Shown in pieces: positions 11,901 through 22,806 of a stretch of 64,000 nt of DNA. The notes beneath the pieces were generated by a model that saw only the letters and a program-made list of their open reading frames with translations, did no database searches and was not told the origin of the DNA. Position 1 is the first letter of the stretch. Every line of letters starts with the position of its first letter. Made by a program: the position numbers and the translations under genes. The DNA comes from Tubiluchus corallicola (Eukaryota; Priapulida; Priapulimorpha; Priapulimorphida; Tubiluchidae): the NCBI GenBank assembly GCA_030141605.1, contig JAQGDQ010000095.1, positions 248,001 to 312,000 of the forward strand. Reading direction: 5' to 3'.

Positions 11901-14542
11901 TATAGACAGAGTACAATAGAATGATGAGATCAGAACAACGACTTTGTGCCACCAGTTTTCCAAGTGAGAATCGCCCAAAAATGAAACCTCTAACCAACTC
12001 GTCACGGCTCTTCTTGGTGGAGGCATCCTAAAACGTGACCCACATCATCTTGTAGCCCTATTCCTCTTTTTTCCAAAGAACTATATATCTCCTTCAGGGA
12101 TCCCCAAAAGACGCCGCTAGAACGTTTTTTCTATCTGGTTTTCTGCCACAAAAATTTCGAAAAAATCGGGTAGCTGGGTCTGGGGAAAATGCGGGACATG
12201 GGCTTACCATGAATTCTAAATATGCTCACTACACCCACCATTGAAGGAGCTATCCAACCATTACCAGAAGCACCCTCGGCCCACTCTCGATCGCTAGAAA
12301 TAAGAGGTATAAGTTTTGCGCAAAAATGGATGAAAAATGGCCATTTTTGGAGGTTTTTCGCATCCCATTCCACCCGGTGGGCCTGATTAAAAAAATAACC
12401 TCCAAATGGGACCACACTAGATCAAGATCTTTATTTGATATACAGATCACCGAAAATGGTGATATCGTTTGAGCTGTAGCCCCCGTCAGTCATATACATA
12501 TATACATACATACATATATATATATACATATACATATACATACACAATCGTAATTAATTATACAATTCTACAGATACAAATAAAAAATATCACAAATGTA
12601 AAACCAGGTTATGAATGATCACTACGGCTGAAATGTTTTCTCAGGAAAAGTTAGACTGTTGTAATTAAATATCTTTCACAGTTTTGTAATAACTGTTTTG
12701 TTCAAAACAGTGATAATGTTTGTTAAATTTGGCATTGGTCTCAACCTTTTTCTATGTAAAACCAGATTATTTAAAAGGCTGCTTAGATGTGGCAGCACTC
12801 TAAAATGATTCGTACAAGAAAAGTTTCATATTTCCTTTACTTTTGATCAGTATTATACGCTTTATTGATCTTTTTATTTACCGTATAAGAAAGCAAAGGT
12901 GTACTGTAAAACTGTAAGAAATGAGTTCAAATGATAAAACCATGAAAGTTGAGAGGTCTGCCAGTATGAACTCAGCAACTGATTGATGGTAACCAGAGAT
13001 GACTCAAAATCTAAACTTTATGTATTCCAACACTGCGGCATCTATGTGCCTCAGAGTTACCAACATACAACGGAACTACCCCAGAATTTCTTTATTCAGT
13101 TAGGCACTAGAAGCCAGAATCGATGGTGTTGATCAGTGAAACCTGCCTCACTACCAAGAATAAACCTTTAAAATGGGATGTTGAAGCAGTAACCAGTCAG
13201 GGTGTACATACGTACATACTGCCTCAACAAAAAATTATAAAATAGCCAGAGGTAGTACGAGAGACAAAGACCCATAAGCGATTTTCCTAGTAATTATCCA
13301 TGCATTTACTAATCAGGCCCAGCCTTGCTTAAGTTAACTTCAATCACTAATTTCACTAAACAAACATCGTGACACACTTTATTCATTTTATTTTTTTAAT
13401 TAATTTATTCTATAAAATAATCATACACTTTGACAGCAAAAGCAAATAAAATCAAATGTGTGATACATACAATGTTGCTGAGTATTACAAAATTACACGT
13501 AGCACTGGAGCTAGCTTACATTAGGCCAAAGTATTAGTACTGGACATATTAATAACATTACTGATAGTAAAAAAGAGTTACATAGATGTTAGCAATGTTT
13601 CAAATAATTACATTACAATTTAAACTAATGTACAGTACAAGATAATAATAAGGCGTTTGACACATTTACTAAGCATTTATGGGAAGGCAACACTTGATTA
13701 GCCTATATAGAGGTGTACAGATATGTACAAAATAGGAACTAATGACTATATTAATATTTGTGTCAAATGAATATGATTTGTATGATTTTTTAAAGACGGA
13801 CAGTTGCCAGTTTTAAAATGGGAACAATTGAATTCCATGTTAGAGCCATTATTTCATTGAAATTTTTTTGCACTTGGGTTGCACTGTATATGTGTACATA
13901 GTGAAAATTAAGTATATATGGTGTATTGGATTATTATAATTGTGTATGGCAGCATTCAAGCAAAAATTAATAATCTTTTTAAATAACGAGTGCAGTAATT
14001 TGTGAGTAATTATGTACATAAAAACCGGAGTTTGAACTGAATTCGGTAATGTTATAAATGTTTAATAAATTGAGGCTTCTAAAGCAAAAACCAATCCTCA
14101 AACAGAAGTCAATGTATTTTAATATACAATTAAAAATATTGAAATTACCACACAACATATGCACATAAGAATTAAAATGCTTGCTCGTTTCAAAGTCCTT
14201 GTATCCCAGATGATAGCTAAACATTGTTCACTCGACTTGAACGTTTAAATGATGCAGACAGCACGGAAAATTAAAATACAAAAATTACTACAGCTCAAAC
14301 AGCGCCAACAAAATATAAAATAAGCATAACTTCCTAAAATTAGTAGAAGGCTTAGCCTTTCCTTAAACAAATTTTAAACGGAATTTTTCAAAATTTGAAC
14401 GGAATTAAACAAAATAGGAAATAACCCAGTACTAAATCACCTTGTCGTTATCCAATCTTGTGTCTAATATTTTGTTCAATTTCCTAGTTAAAGGGTTATT
14501 ACTTGCATTTTGATTTAAAGTTACAGCATCGGTGGACGCCAT
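3367..14542 (-). CDS. COG6: COG6, conserved oligomeric Golgi complex subunit 6 (N-terminal eight exons)
   Basis: COG6 belongs to lobe B of the COG tether, which acts at the cytosolic Golgi face in retrograde vesicle capture. Coding exons, minus strand in order: 14542-14441, 10732-10589, 10033-9962, 5729-5671, 5082-4971, 4560-4478, 4152-4082, 3537-3367. They sum to 814 nt with consistent phases and GT-AG boundaries, giving 271 codons. Exon 1 carries [11 protein letters not shown] and TRLDNDK; exon 2 [27 protein letters not shown] and INEEF; exon 4 KTTKLQ; exon 5 [12 protein letters not shown] and LRGTRDG; exon 6 RVKQIHNE and [10 protein letters not shown]; exon 7 AAYERLYRW; exon 8 [12 protein letters not shown] and FIDALTRGG. 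All are COG6 landmarks in the right order. The start Met is the first in-frame ATG before the conserved NPL. About 60% of the usual length of roughly 650 residues is not visible: exon 8 ends in phase 1 and its continuation is absent from 1-3366, so it lies beyond the left edge or is interrupted. Confidence 0.93.
5952..5981. repeat. (CA)n microsatellite
   Basis: An uninterrupted CA dinucleotide run, preceded by degenerate CGCATGCACGCACG, in COG6 intron 3. Confidence 0.95.
6021..6119. repeat. GAGTCAAG-type repeat, left of the LINE
   Basis: Contains GTCTGAGTCAAGTCT, TTTGAGTCAAGCCT and GAGGTTTCAAGTCATT. A shorter version of the same words in the same order lies at 8218-8270, on the other side of the LINE remnant. 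Confidence 0.5.
6140..8012 (+). mobile_element. internally deleted non-LTR retrotransposon (LINE) in COG6 intron 3
   Basis: Fragments of a single LINE occur in order on the plus strand. An endonuclease part (about 6140-6403) has a GGVAAFVKN box and [10 protein letters not shown] second endonuclease part (about 6510-6880) has [13 protein letters not shown] and [14 protein letters not shown], the catalytic Asp/His-region motifs of APE-type LINE endonucleases. About 6925-7170 holds the end of the reverse transcriptase domain ([27 protein letters not shown]). About 7557-8012 is the C-terminal tail, with [20 protein letters not shown], a degraded Cys-rich knuckle. The catalytic core of the reverse transcriptase is missing between 6916 and 6925. 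Several stops and frame changes make it inactive. The style resembles CR1/Jockey-group elements of aquatic invertebrates; clade is an inference. Confidence 0.85.
8218..8270. repeat. GAGTCAAG-type repeat, right of the LINE
   Basis: GTCTGAGTCAAGTTC and GAGTTTCAAGTCATT repeat the words of 6021-6119 in shortened form. Either the LINE landed in an older repeat, or these are terminal parts of a composite element. Confidence 0.5.
8921..9792. mobile_element. TA-flanked DNA transposon remnant, family A
   Basis: Starts CAGTAGGTGCCGCTTGATAG and ends CTATTAAGCAGCACCTACTG, which are near-perfect inverted repeats; TA flanks both ends (8919-8920, 9793-9794). Further inward, GACTCAATCACTTAATTGACTC faces GTCAGTTAATTGGGTC, so the TIR region extends about 45-70 bp. 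The interior (about 9293-9523) keeps one open stretch of 77 codons including [14 protein letters not shown], perhaps a degraded transposase tail. A second, 5'-truncated copy lies at 44064-44473. TSD and TIR suggest the Tc1/mariner/pogo group. Confidence 0.75.
10733..14440. other. COG6: COG6 intron 1 with simple repeats and repeat-derived sequence
   Basis: No exon of COG6 is needed here: exons 1 and 2 join in phase across it. A (TACATA)n-type microsatellite lies at about 12486-12546. The stretch 12100-12480 is more GC-rich, with open frames on the minus strand and words like CCCCGTCAGTCA; it looks repeat-derived. At 13281-13332 a sequence also found at 33601-33653 (TTTATTAGGCCTGACATTGCT in that copy) marks another dispersed repeat. 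Confidence 0.5.
12486..12546. repeat. TACATA/TATA-rich microsatellite
   Basis: Degenerate run of CATATA, TACATA and TATATA units in COG6 intron 1, directly after the GC-richer patch. Confidence 0.85.
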
Positions 14543-14913
14543 ATCGTCACTGTTGCGCTGGCAGTACGTTGAAAAAGCGATGAAGTTTTTACTTAAGTTA
14601 AAATCAGATTATCATAGGTACATCAAATATTGTCATATCTCCCGTCTTTTTCTCTCTATTCTTTTCACTGTCACTATTAACAAGTTCGTCCTCATCTCTT
14701 TTGTACTAACTAATCTCTCTCGCATTTCAGAGTCTCTCGTACAAAGTCCGGCTTTTGAGGGCCGTGCAACACATCACTCATTATTAGTACGACTAATTTG
14801 TATAAGCTACAGTAAAAGTTTCCCCCATCAAATGCTATGATATATTTTATGTGACTAATGTTGTTTGTAAGACTGTAATTGCTATTGTATTTTACATTAT
14901 TGTACCGTAAGCT

Positions 14914-15113
14914 TGTTGTGGAGATCTGGAATATTCTATAGTATGGTAGAACAATCTTCTTACTTTAGAAGATTAGAAAACTTTCTATACGCGATGCGAG
15001 TAGTGCTTTCCTAATGGTTGATTTGCACTGATATATAAGGCAGAACCAGCCACTTGAGTTTATTCTCTTGTATCCTTGTATTCTCAAATTCTCAGATACG
15101 CTTTCTCGCTTTC
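14914..15113 (+). repeat. truncated 5' LTR
   Basis: Matches the first 200 or so bases of the 3' LTR, including ACTGATATATAAGGC (a likely promoter TATA region) and the tail CGCTTTCTCGCTTTC, where the match ends. Roughly 140 bp of the LTR end is missing. Confidence 0.88.
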
Positions 15114-15229
15114 AAAGTTCTAAGTCTTCAAGTCAAGCCTGTAGACACCAACATCCTCCGACAAGAGTCGGGGAAAGATCCAGTGCTAGCTACAGTCATG
15201 CACTACGTCCAAGCACACTGAGATCAACA

Positions 15230-16133
15230 AAGAAGTCGAAAAGTTCCGGAAGTTGTCAGATTCACTCACTGCCACAGATGCCTCATCCATAGATCAAGAG
15301 TTGTGATTCCACAAAGCCTGCAGTCCAAGATCCTGGATCTACTGCATATTGGGTACTTTGGCATGGAACGCATGAAACAGTTGGCAAGAACTGCTGTCTA
15401 TTGACCCAGTATCGATGCGGCTATCGAGATGGCTAGCTGACGATGTGACTTGTGCGGAGAACATCAAAACAAGCCACCCAAGCCTGCAGTTCATCCATGG
15501 ATGCTACCAGAGAACCCATGGAGCCGCTTACACCTGGATCACGCCATTAACTTCATGGGTACGAATTGGCTGGTGATCATGGATGCTTACTCAAAGTATC
15601 CATGCATTCACCCTACGTTTTCCACGTCCACTAGAGCCACTCTAGATCTGCTAGAAGAGGACTTTGCTCACTTTGAATTACCTCACACGCTGGTCACAGA
15701 CAATGCATCAACCTTCATGTCTGAAGAATTCCAGAGCTGGTGCAAAGAACTTGGAATCACACATCTCACAGGAGCTCCATACCATCTAGCTACCAATGGA
15801 GTGGCAGAACACTTGGTGCAGCCATTCAAGCAAGCACTCAGGACGTCTTCTCTGCCTCTGAAGCGAGCTCTTCAAGAGTTCCTGATGCAGTACCAGAGAA
15901 CACTGACATCCTGTGGATTCTCTCCGAGTGAACTCTTGATGTCTCGGCAGATACGTACAAGGATCAACTCCCTGCTACACTCGTCAGTACACACCACTCA
16001 GGGCAAGCAGTCCAAGGAATCATCTCGCTTGACTCCAGACTCGGGAGGTGTCGCCAATGTCACCACGCAGTTTAAGGCTGGAAAGCCTGTCTATGCACTG
16101 TACTATGGACCTCGTCGAGACAGACATCACTGA
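15230..16133 (+). pseudogene. LTR retrotransposon integrase, broken
   Basis: The longest open part starts at 15450 and carries the retroviral-type integrase core of K02A2.6-like Ty3/gypsy elements. Counting from that Met, the catalytic residues are D30 (in HLDHA), D84 (VTDNAS) and E120 (NGVAEH), so the DD35E spacing is exact. Upstream, 15250-15450 encodes the HHCC zinc-binding part but is interrupted by at least two stops (around 15402 and 15439). Downstream, a stop at 16131 interrupts the C-terminal domain, whose remainder continues to about 16425 with WRRHWEQLHPC and an acidic, proline-rich tail. In the living element this protein would insert cDNA into host DNA; here it cannot be made intact. 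Confidence 0.88.
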
Positions 16134-16464
16134 TGGGTACCAGCAGTCATCAAGAAGTCTCTGGGTACTCGCTGCTTCAACGTTAAGGTTCTTCCTCATG
16201 GTCCAACAGTGTGGAGACGACACTGGGAACAGCTACATCCATGCTATGCTTCTGCAGAGGACTACGAACCTGGTGATGAGATGGACTTTACTGCTGAGCT
16301 TCCACCTGATCATCCAATGGAGATCCTGGAAGAACTGCCAGAAACTCCGAAGCTGACCGGAGCACCTCTGCCCAAGCCCGAGGCCAAGCTGCCTGTGCCA
16401 GAGTATGGACCAGACAACCCCAGATGATTCAAGAGAACACCCAAGCAGAGAGTAGGATCAATTT

Positions 16465-16475
16465 CGGTGGGGAGG
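16465..16475 (+). other. polypurine tract of the LTR element
   Basis: GGTGGGGAGG directly abuts the TGTTGTGG start of the 3' LTR, the usual place of plus-strand priming. Confidence 0.7.
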
Positions 16476-16828
16476 TGTTGTGGAGATCTGGAATATTCTA
16501 TAGTATAGTAGAACAATCTTCTTACCGTGTGGAAGATTCGAGAACTTTATATACGCGACGCGCATAGTGCTTTCTAGATGGTTGATTTACACTGATATAT
16601 AAGGCGGAGCTGGCCGCTCGAGTTTATTCTTTTATTTTCTTGTATCCTTGTATTCTCAGATTCTCAGATACGCTTTCTCGCTTTCACGTTTCCAGATTAT
16701 CACATTTACCGTAAACATGTCGCGTTCCTTTATACTTTTGTGTTGTAGAATGCTCGCATAATAGACTAGTTTAATTTGACGACGTGTTTTCTGGTTTTCT
16801 CTACGAGCCTTCCAAAAGAAACAAAACA
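16476..16828 (+). repeat. 3' LTR
   Basis: About 353 bp from TGTTGTGGAG to CAAAACA, closing with the usual TG...CA. Its full length was judged by comparison with the solo LTR at 51029-51390, which ends at the same place. Confidence 0.85.
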
Positions 16829-17786
16829 TTAATTTTCCTTGCTCGTAATTATCGTGTGCTGGTGTAACAAATAAATTATTATAATTATTATTATGAAGTT
16901 CAACTAAATTTATAGCAACGTGCAACTGTACTTTGTGTGACAAATGGCAACTGGTAAGTTTGGCAACGGCCTAGGGAAAGCTACTTTTAGGATTAAAAAT
17001 TAAAGAAACTTTCAAAAAATGTTAACAATGGTAAAACAGGAAAGACTGAAACATGTAAACCTTCGACAATAATCAAAATTTAACGAATTGGCGATTAAAA
17101 GTAACAAAAGTCAAAATGTTCTTAAAAAAATCTTTATTTTTTTAGAACCTTTCGTTCATCAATCATCACAGCATCAGCTGTACAGAGAATATAATATTAA
17201 TATGATAACTGTATACCATATAGTTTAAAAAACAAACAATTAACAAGCTTGTAATTTAGGAAAAAGTACAGCTAAAATGAAATAAAGGTATACATACAGA
17301 GCCATTAAAATAAAAGATACAATATTCACAAAGAACCTGATTTAGAAAATTTATTTAGAAAAAAATTGAAGTTACAATTATTTTACAACAAGAAAGACAA
17401 GTTTAAAATTAAACCAAAACATACATGGAATGAACCTGATGCATCTAGATCCTGCAAGATAACCAAAACTATACACATCTATTGAATTAATAACGAACGT
17501 TAGTTTTAGTTAACTAACTACTTAAGGTGCAGTATCAGAGAGAAAAGACTAGAATTGATTACTTGTGGTGTGCTGAAAGTCAAACATATGTTATATATAT
17601 ACCAAGTCTCTTGATCAACACAGTGTACTTATGGATGTCAATGTTGTATTAACAAAAGCTGAACGGTTGAAAAATACACATAATTATCTAATATAACTGA
17701 AATAATTATAATAGTATAAAGCTCAGAGACTGGCGAAATGCTGTCAGACAAACTCGTTAGTGAAACAGATAAAGAAAATTACTAAC

Positions 17787-17891
17787 CACACTTGTTATGC
17801 TAGTGGGCTCATAATTACTAACATCAGACTTGGATCTCTTCTTGAAAGTCGTTGTGGTGTTTGCTTTGCTACTACTCGTAAGAAGCAACAC
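17787..17891 (-). CDS. possible internal exon of an unrecognised minus-strand gene
   Basis: A 105-nt stretch is bounded by a fair acceptor (CATTGCGTTCAG|) and donor (GTG|GTTAGT) and is open in only one frame: 35 codons rich in Ser, Thr and Lys, including FKKRSKSDVSNYEP. Two further splice-flanked pieces lie downstream, 17451-17425 (9 codons) and 17177-17134 (15 codons to a stop), but their phases do not join cleanly. No family recognised; chance is a real possibility. Confidence 0.25.
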
Positions 17892-20800
17892 CTGAACGCA
17901 ATGACTGATTGAAAATTAGACATAAAGGTCGCTTTAATACATTGTGCCATGATATTATGAGATGATGATCGTCTATTATGGTGGTTTCTGAAATGCAGGT
18001 GTGCTATTATTATAAAAACAGATTTTGGTGTGGACTACCAATTTCCATTTCCTGCCCACCTTAATGGTGTAACACACATTCTCTCAAATGCTCGCCACAA
18101 GTCTTACAGCATATAAACAAATGTGAGGAACATGGAAATTGCACACAGTATAGTATAGTGTACACAGTGTAGTGTAGTATATATATCTTGCTGTCTCACT
18201 CTCTCGCCGTGTATGTAGTATACGCTTCACGTGCAAATAACGCTGTGCTCGGGAGTAAGTCTCGAGACTTAGCAGAGACTAACCACCTCGAAAGCCTGAT
18301 AGGCTATTGCGAGGCTTTCGACGCCTACTGGTTCATTGACGTTTGTTTAGCGATCTATGTATTGCCAACCTTATGGAGTTGTGCAAGAAACTATGTTGAA
18401 TTGACTTAAAACACAAAGCAATTTACGTTCATTGCAACACTTTTTCAACTGCGCTTACGATGACCTAAAATTATGTTTGGTAAACTCGAAGAACTTCATA
18501 AATATTGAGAATATTTTATTGTAATTTATTGATATATTGTTTTCGTAGAAAGTAAGTCTCTATTTGATCGTTCGTAGTTCATCTATGCAATAATTAGTAG
18601 CGGGTTAATTGAGAATATCAAATAAAACTAAACTCGTTGATTTGTGGTATTAATGATACTGTTTTAGCAGTGATACAAGATCGCTAGTCTCTGCACAGGG
18701 TAATGCACAGCCTACCACCACGTCTCTTTTGCCTGCTGTTTACTTGCATCTTAACTCTTTTTATAGCTGTATTATGTATGTTATACTTGTATTATGTTTG
18801 AGACGAATTCAAATTCCAGTCTGCAAAAACATGAGTAGGAGAATGACATATGGTCTTTGCTTTTAGACTACTTGCAGGTTAAGAATACCTGTATGGAATT
18901 ATAAGTTTCTAAGTTGTTACTTTTCGCTTTGCGTTCCAGCAAAACTTGGTATTAAGTGAAAGTATGCAAAAATAACTACAGTAAAGGTAAGAAGATTCAT
19001 TGAAGGAGCAAAAATCCTTAAAGCCTAAAGGGGAATATCATTGAAATCAAGTTAAACCTATTTTATACTTGCTTTCCCCATGAACAACTTGGCAAAAGTT
19101 TTTTACCAGTACGTTGTCTAGTTAATGAGTAATTAACTTTTTTGTTTCTCGCGGGAAATGCCATGGAGCTGCAATTGTCTCTCGGGGTGAAAAAATTGAA
19201 ATAGCACAGCTCTGCTGATGACGTAGCAGACTGTATTTGCAGCTGGTTAAGATACTGTCATACACAACTGGGCTAAAAATAAAACTGTTATTATTACATT
19301 ACAGTATTTGATGTTGGGTCGGATAGGTAGTCAGTTAAATAGAAACAATTGTCGTTGCGCTCATTAACATGTTTTCATCAAAAGCGATAATATTACTACC
19401 CTCTCGAAAATTATAGGTCCATTATAATATATTCTAATAGATGTGTAAACAATCATTGCGCAAAAGTAGACCAGCCTACAGTATATTGTGAAAATTCTTG
19501 TGGCATTAATTGAAAACATCGTCAGCTATACAAGGTGCAAAAGTGTGGGCTTTGGGGACAAAAGTTCTTTTCTTGTAAAACAAGTCCGATAAAGTAACGT
19601 CTTCTGCTAGAAGAATTAATGAATTTGTGAATGCAGAGAAACTCACTAAAACATAATTATAATGCTGTGACAATAATGTGATAATTTTTAGTGACCACTT
19701 CATTACATCATCTTGGCAAAAAATATGTGAACCTCATGGACACAGAGACTATAACATATTAGCCGTAGAAATAGTGATTAAACATATATGAACATTTTTA
19801 GCTTTGGCGTGTTTCAGTCAATTAAATCAGTAAGACTTTTAATATCAACCAGAACTTTAACTGTTTTTCCTTAGCTTTTGTTTTTACATATTAACAATAT
19901 GTTGTGTTTATTTTTACACTGCAGTATTATTAAAATATTAGGATTAAATAAAATTTTTGTGGTTAGTTGGACTGAAATAAAAATTAATGATAATGATACA
20001 TTTATTATTAACGTTGTATTATCCACTTTTACAAAATAAAAAAGTAACGATGTAATGTGGTTCGACGATAAACTAATTATTTATCATGTTATTTCAAGCA
20101 AGGTTATTCTGACACTCATTCTATTGCAAAGTTAAAAGGTATTTTTTATTACAAAATAATCTAGTACAATGCTTGTTATGCTACACAAATTACTAAATAT
20201 ACTGAAGTCATTGTTTATGGTGTAAGGATAAACAATTTACAGTTGTCTTTTTCTTTAACTAATATTCAAAATTCAGGAAGAAACATCATAAATAAAATTT
20301 TAGCGCAAAAATTGCATTACGTAATGTAATTGTGATATTTTTATTGAAATGGATACAAATCTTGAGCTTACTAAACAGCATCGATACACTATGCACTTGG
20401 GCTTAAAATGAAACAAATTGAAAAACACACTACCAAAAACTGCATGTGACTAAATCTGTCCGAAGTGTAAGCACATTATTTTTAACACTAGAGTTCATCA
20501 TGTTCTAAACTCACGTTTTAAAGCAAGCAGCCGAGAAATTATCACACACAGATCAAGTCGTGACAGTTTGTAGGCTTGAATCCAGCTTTTTTAGATTGTG
20601 CTTTTGTTGCTTCAATAATTTTTGTTGTTCATTGGAAACTAAGTAAAAGCTTTTATACTTTGGCTTCGTATTCTAACACTTTCCGTCTGACTGCTGCATC
20701 GAACGGCCCGTTTAATTGCTGAATCCAGTGTGACACATTCAACAGCTGTTTTTCAATATGAATAATTGCTATGACCGAAACTGAGCAAATCACGCATTCA

Positions 20801-22357
20801 GTTCACAATAAGCTAATTTTCACCTTTTTACCGTGATACCGCCACTAGGTATAAACTGCGTAAAAGTACTGTATGCTGACGCTGCTTGCTGGTGTAAACA
20901 AACACTCAAACAGTGTTGTGCACAGTGCATACAGCGTAGGCGTTCTCCCCTTATGAGTTTTGCCAAGTTTCATCTGTAACACGACAATTTTTGCCACCAG
21001 CTGTGCACGCGCAGGTCCATGCTCAATGGCGGCCTAGTCAAATGTTCGTTTTGTTTACAATTTTATCCAAACGTTTGCCAAGGATTCTTAAACATGAAAT
21101 TTTCGTGAAGAATGAGGTATGTATTTGTATTCGCAATATAATCATGAGTTATTCAAGCTCACCTTAATTTCGGTGATATTCCCCTTTTAATGCTTGTCCC
21201 ATGTAAATCAAAGGTAATAAAACTGTAACTGAGTTTTTGTCCAATATCGGAGCTAGAATTTTGAGTGTGTTTTTGTGCTCCACAACATATTATACACTGT
21301 TTAGATATATTTTAAATATCTTTAACTCTAACTTCTTTTATGGATAATTTTTCTAATGAAAAGTAATAAAATCAGTAAACCACCAGTGGTATTATGGTTA
21401 TACATTTAAAAAAATGAAGTGAGCAGGCGGCCTTCAATCTCTTATGCATTATAGTGCGAAACGGCGAGAGCCCTGACAATCACGGGATTGGTCTGGGCAA
21501 CATGCTTTTTTGCCCAAAAGATATAAGTTTGCTGGGAAGATGGCAGAAGGCACTAAAAGTTTTTTATGGTATGCAACAAACCCAGTTATGCACTTGAAAT
21601 ATTGTGCTTTTTGTGCTTTTGGTACTTTGGATTGACGAAACATCTGAGAAGGCTTAAGTAGATATATGAATGTTTAGACCTAGACCTTACATTTAGACCT
21701 AAAAATATATATTTTTTATTTTTTTATTTGTTGTTATTTTCACACTAAGGGTAGGCAGAATTTTATTTTATTTTTTATTTCTTTGCCATGTGCCTATGTT
21801 AAATGTGAATTTACCAGATTTTGTAACTGAATTACCACATCTGGTTTTGATGAGTTCACCACTTTCTTACATAAATAATTTATTTAAAATAGTAATTTTT
21901 ATCTAAAAATAATAATTCGTTTCTAACTAATTAGTAAGAGATAATATAAATATGTAACTATAGCACCAACGCCACCACCTTTCACCATCGCCACTGTCGC
22001 CAGATTTTCCACATTTACTGTGTGATGAACATTAGTGTGTCTTGGCTGCATAGTCGCTACATTGTAAATTATAAGTTCTTAATATTATAAAACTTTATTG
22101 TTTAATTAACTTTATTTTTATATCTCATTTTTATTATAATGTACAGTTTTTATTATAAGTACTAACTTACAATGTGCATTTGCATTGGGTAAAAGTAGCT
22201 GTATTAAATTGATGAACGAGGGACAGTCTTTCGAATTTTATAACTGAATTAGCTTCTTATGCCCGTGATGTCAACAAGTTCTGTTTGCTTGTCACATTTG
22301 TTTGAAAAGTACTAGCTAAGAAACAGTGTCTGCCAGATTGCATGCTGCACGGCAATA

Positions 22358-22730
22358 CACTCATATCTCGGTTTGCCGGATCTCGCTTTTACGAATATCA
22401 AAAATATCGAGCAAAATCTGGACCGTTAAAAGCCCCGCATACTATGGACACAGTCCGTTGTTTTGCGAGCTGGCCACTAGTTGGCAGACCATCACTTTGT
22501 TTACATCATTACATCAGTGCAACTAAGCAGCATATAACGACACGTGTGTAGGTTGTATGTCAGGAGAGCCCGTGCTAGACGTGTTTAAGACAATTAGGCG
22601 ATTGATTCTACATTACCACGAGTTTAATAGTCTATGCCTACTGTATTAGCTTAGTATCGGTAAATATGAACAATTGGCATATTCTGGCCGACGTCTCCTT
22701 GCTTTTGTCCGGCAAACCGAGATATGAGTA
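22358..22730. mobile_element. 373-bp transposon with terminal inverted repeats, family B
   Basis: Starts CACTCATATCTCGGTTTGCC and ends with the complement GGCAAACCGAGATATGAGTA, an inverted repeat of 23 bp with one mismatch at the tip. TA lies immediately outside on both sides (22356-22357, 22731-22732). The interior has no transposase of useful length. The CATATCTCGGTTTGCCGGA type of TIR suggests a pogo/Tigger-like MITE (inference). Confidence 0.8.
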
Positions 22731-22751
22731 TACAGAGTCTAAAACTCTTTT

Positions 22752-22806
22752 ATTTTAACTATGGCTCGAAGCCACAAGGTTCTGGGTTTAAATCCCGATT
22801 AACTCG
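22752..22806 (+). repeat. tRNA-like fragment (possible SINE head)
   Basis: GGTTCTGGGTTTAAATCCCG resembles a tRNA T-arm with an internal B box (GGTTTAAATCC), but no cloverleaf or acceptor stem can be drawn upstream. Possibly a SINE relic. Confidence 0.25.

Larger units (their letters stand above)
14914..16828 (+). mobile_element. decayed Ty3/gypsy LTR retrotransposon
   Basis: Two LTR copies starting TGTTGTGGAGATCTGGAATA bracket a segment that encodes only the end of pol. Missing are the 3' part of the 5' LTR, the primer-binding site, gag, protease, reverse transcriptase and RNase H: similarity to the LTR stops at 15113 and pol sequence follows almost at once. A purine tract precedes the 3' LTR. 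The element is clearly richer in GC than its surroundings. The two LTRs differ by many substitutions and small indels, so the insertion is old. No matching target duplication is seen (AAGCT before, TTAAT after), consistent with decay or rearrangement. It lies about 370 bp upstream of the COG6 start codon. Confidence 0.9.

Noticed and set aside
12131-12450. Overlapping minus-strand open frames with tryptophan-rich sequence
   Set aside because: Within COG6 intron 1 and without a recognisable domain; probably repeat-derived.
18052-18120. Minus-strand CCKTCGEHLRECVLHH, zinc-finger-like
   Set aside because: Cys/His spacing does not fit a C2H2 finger, a stop follows at once, and no neighbouring fingers exist.
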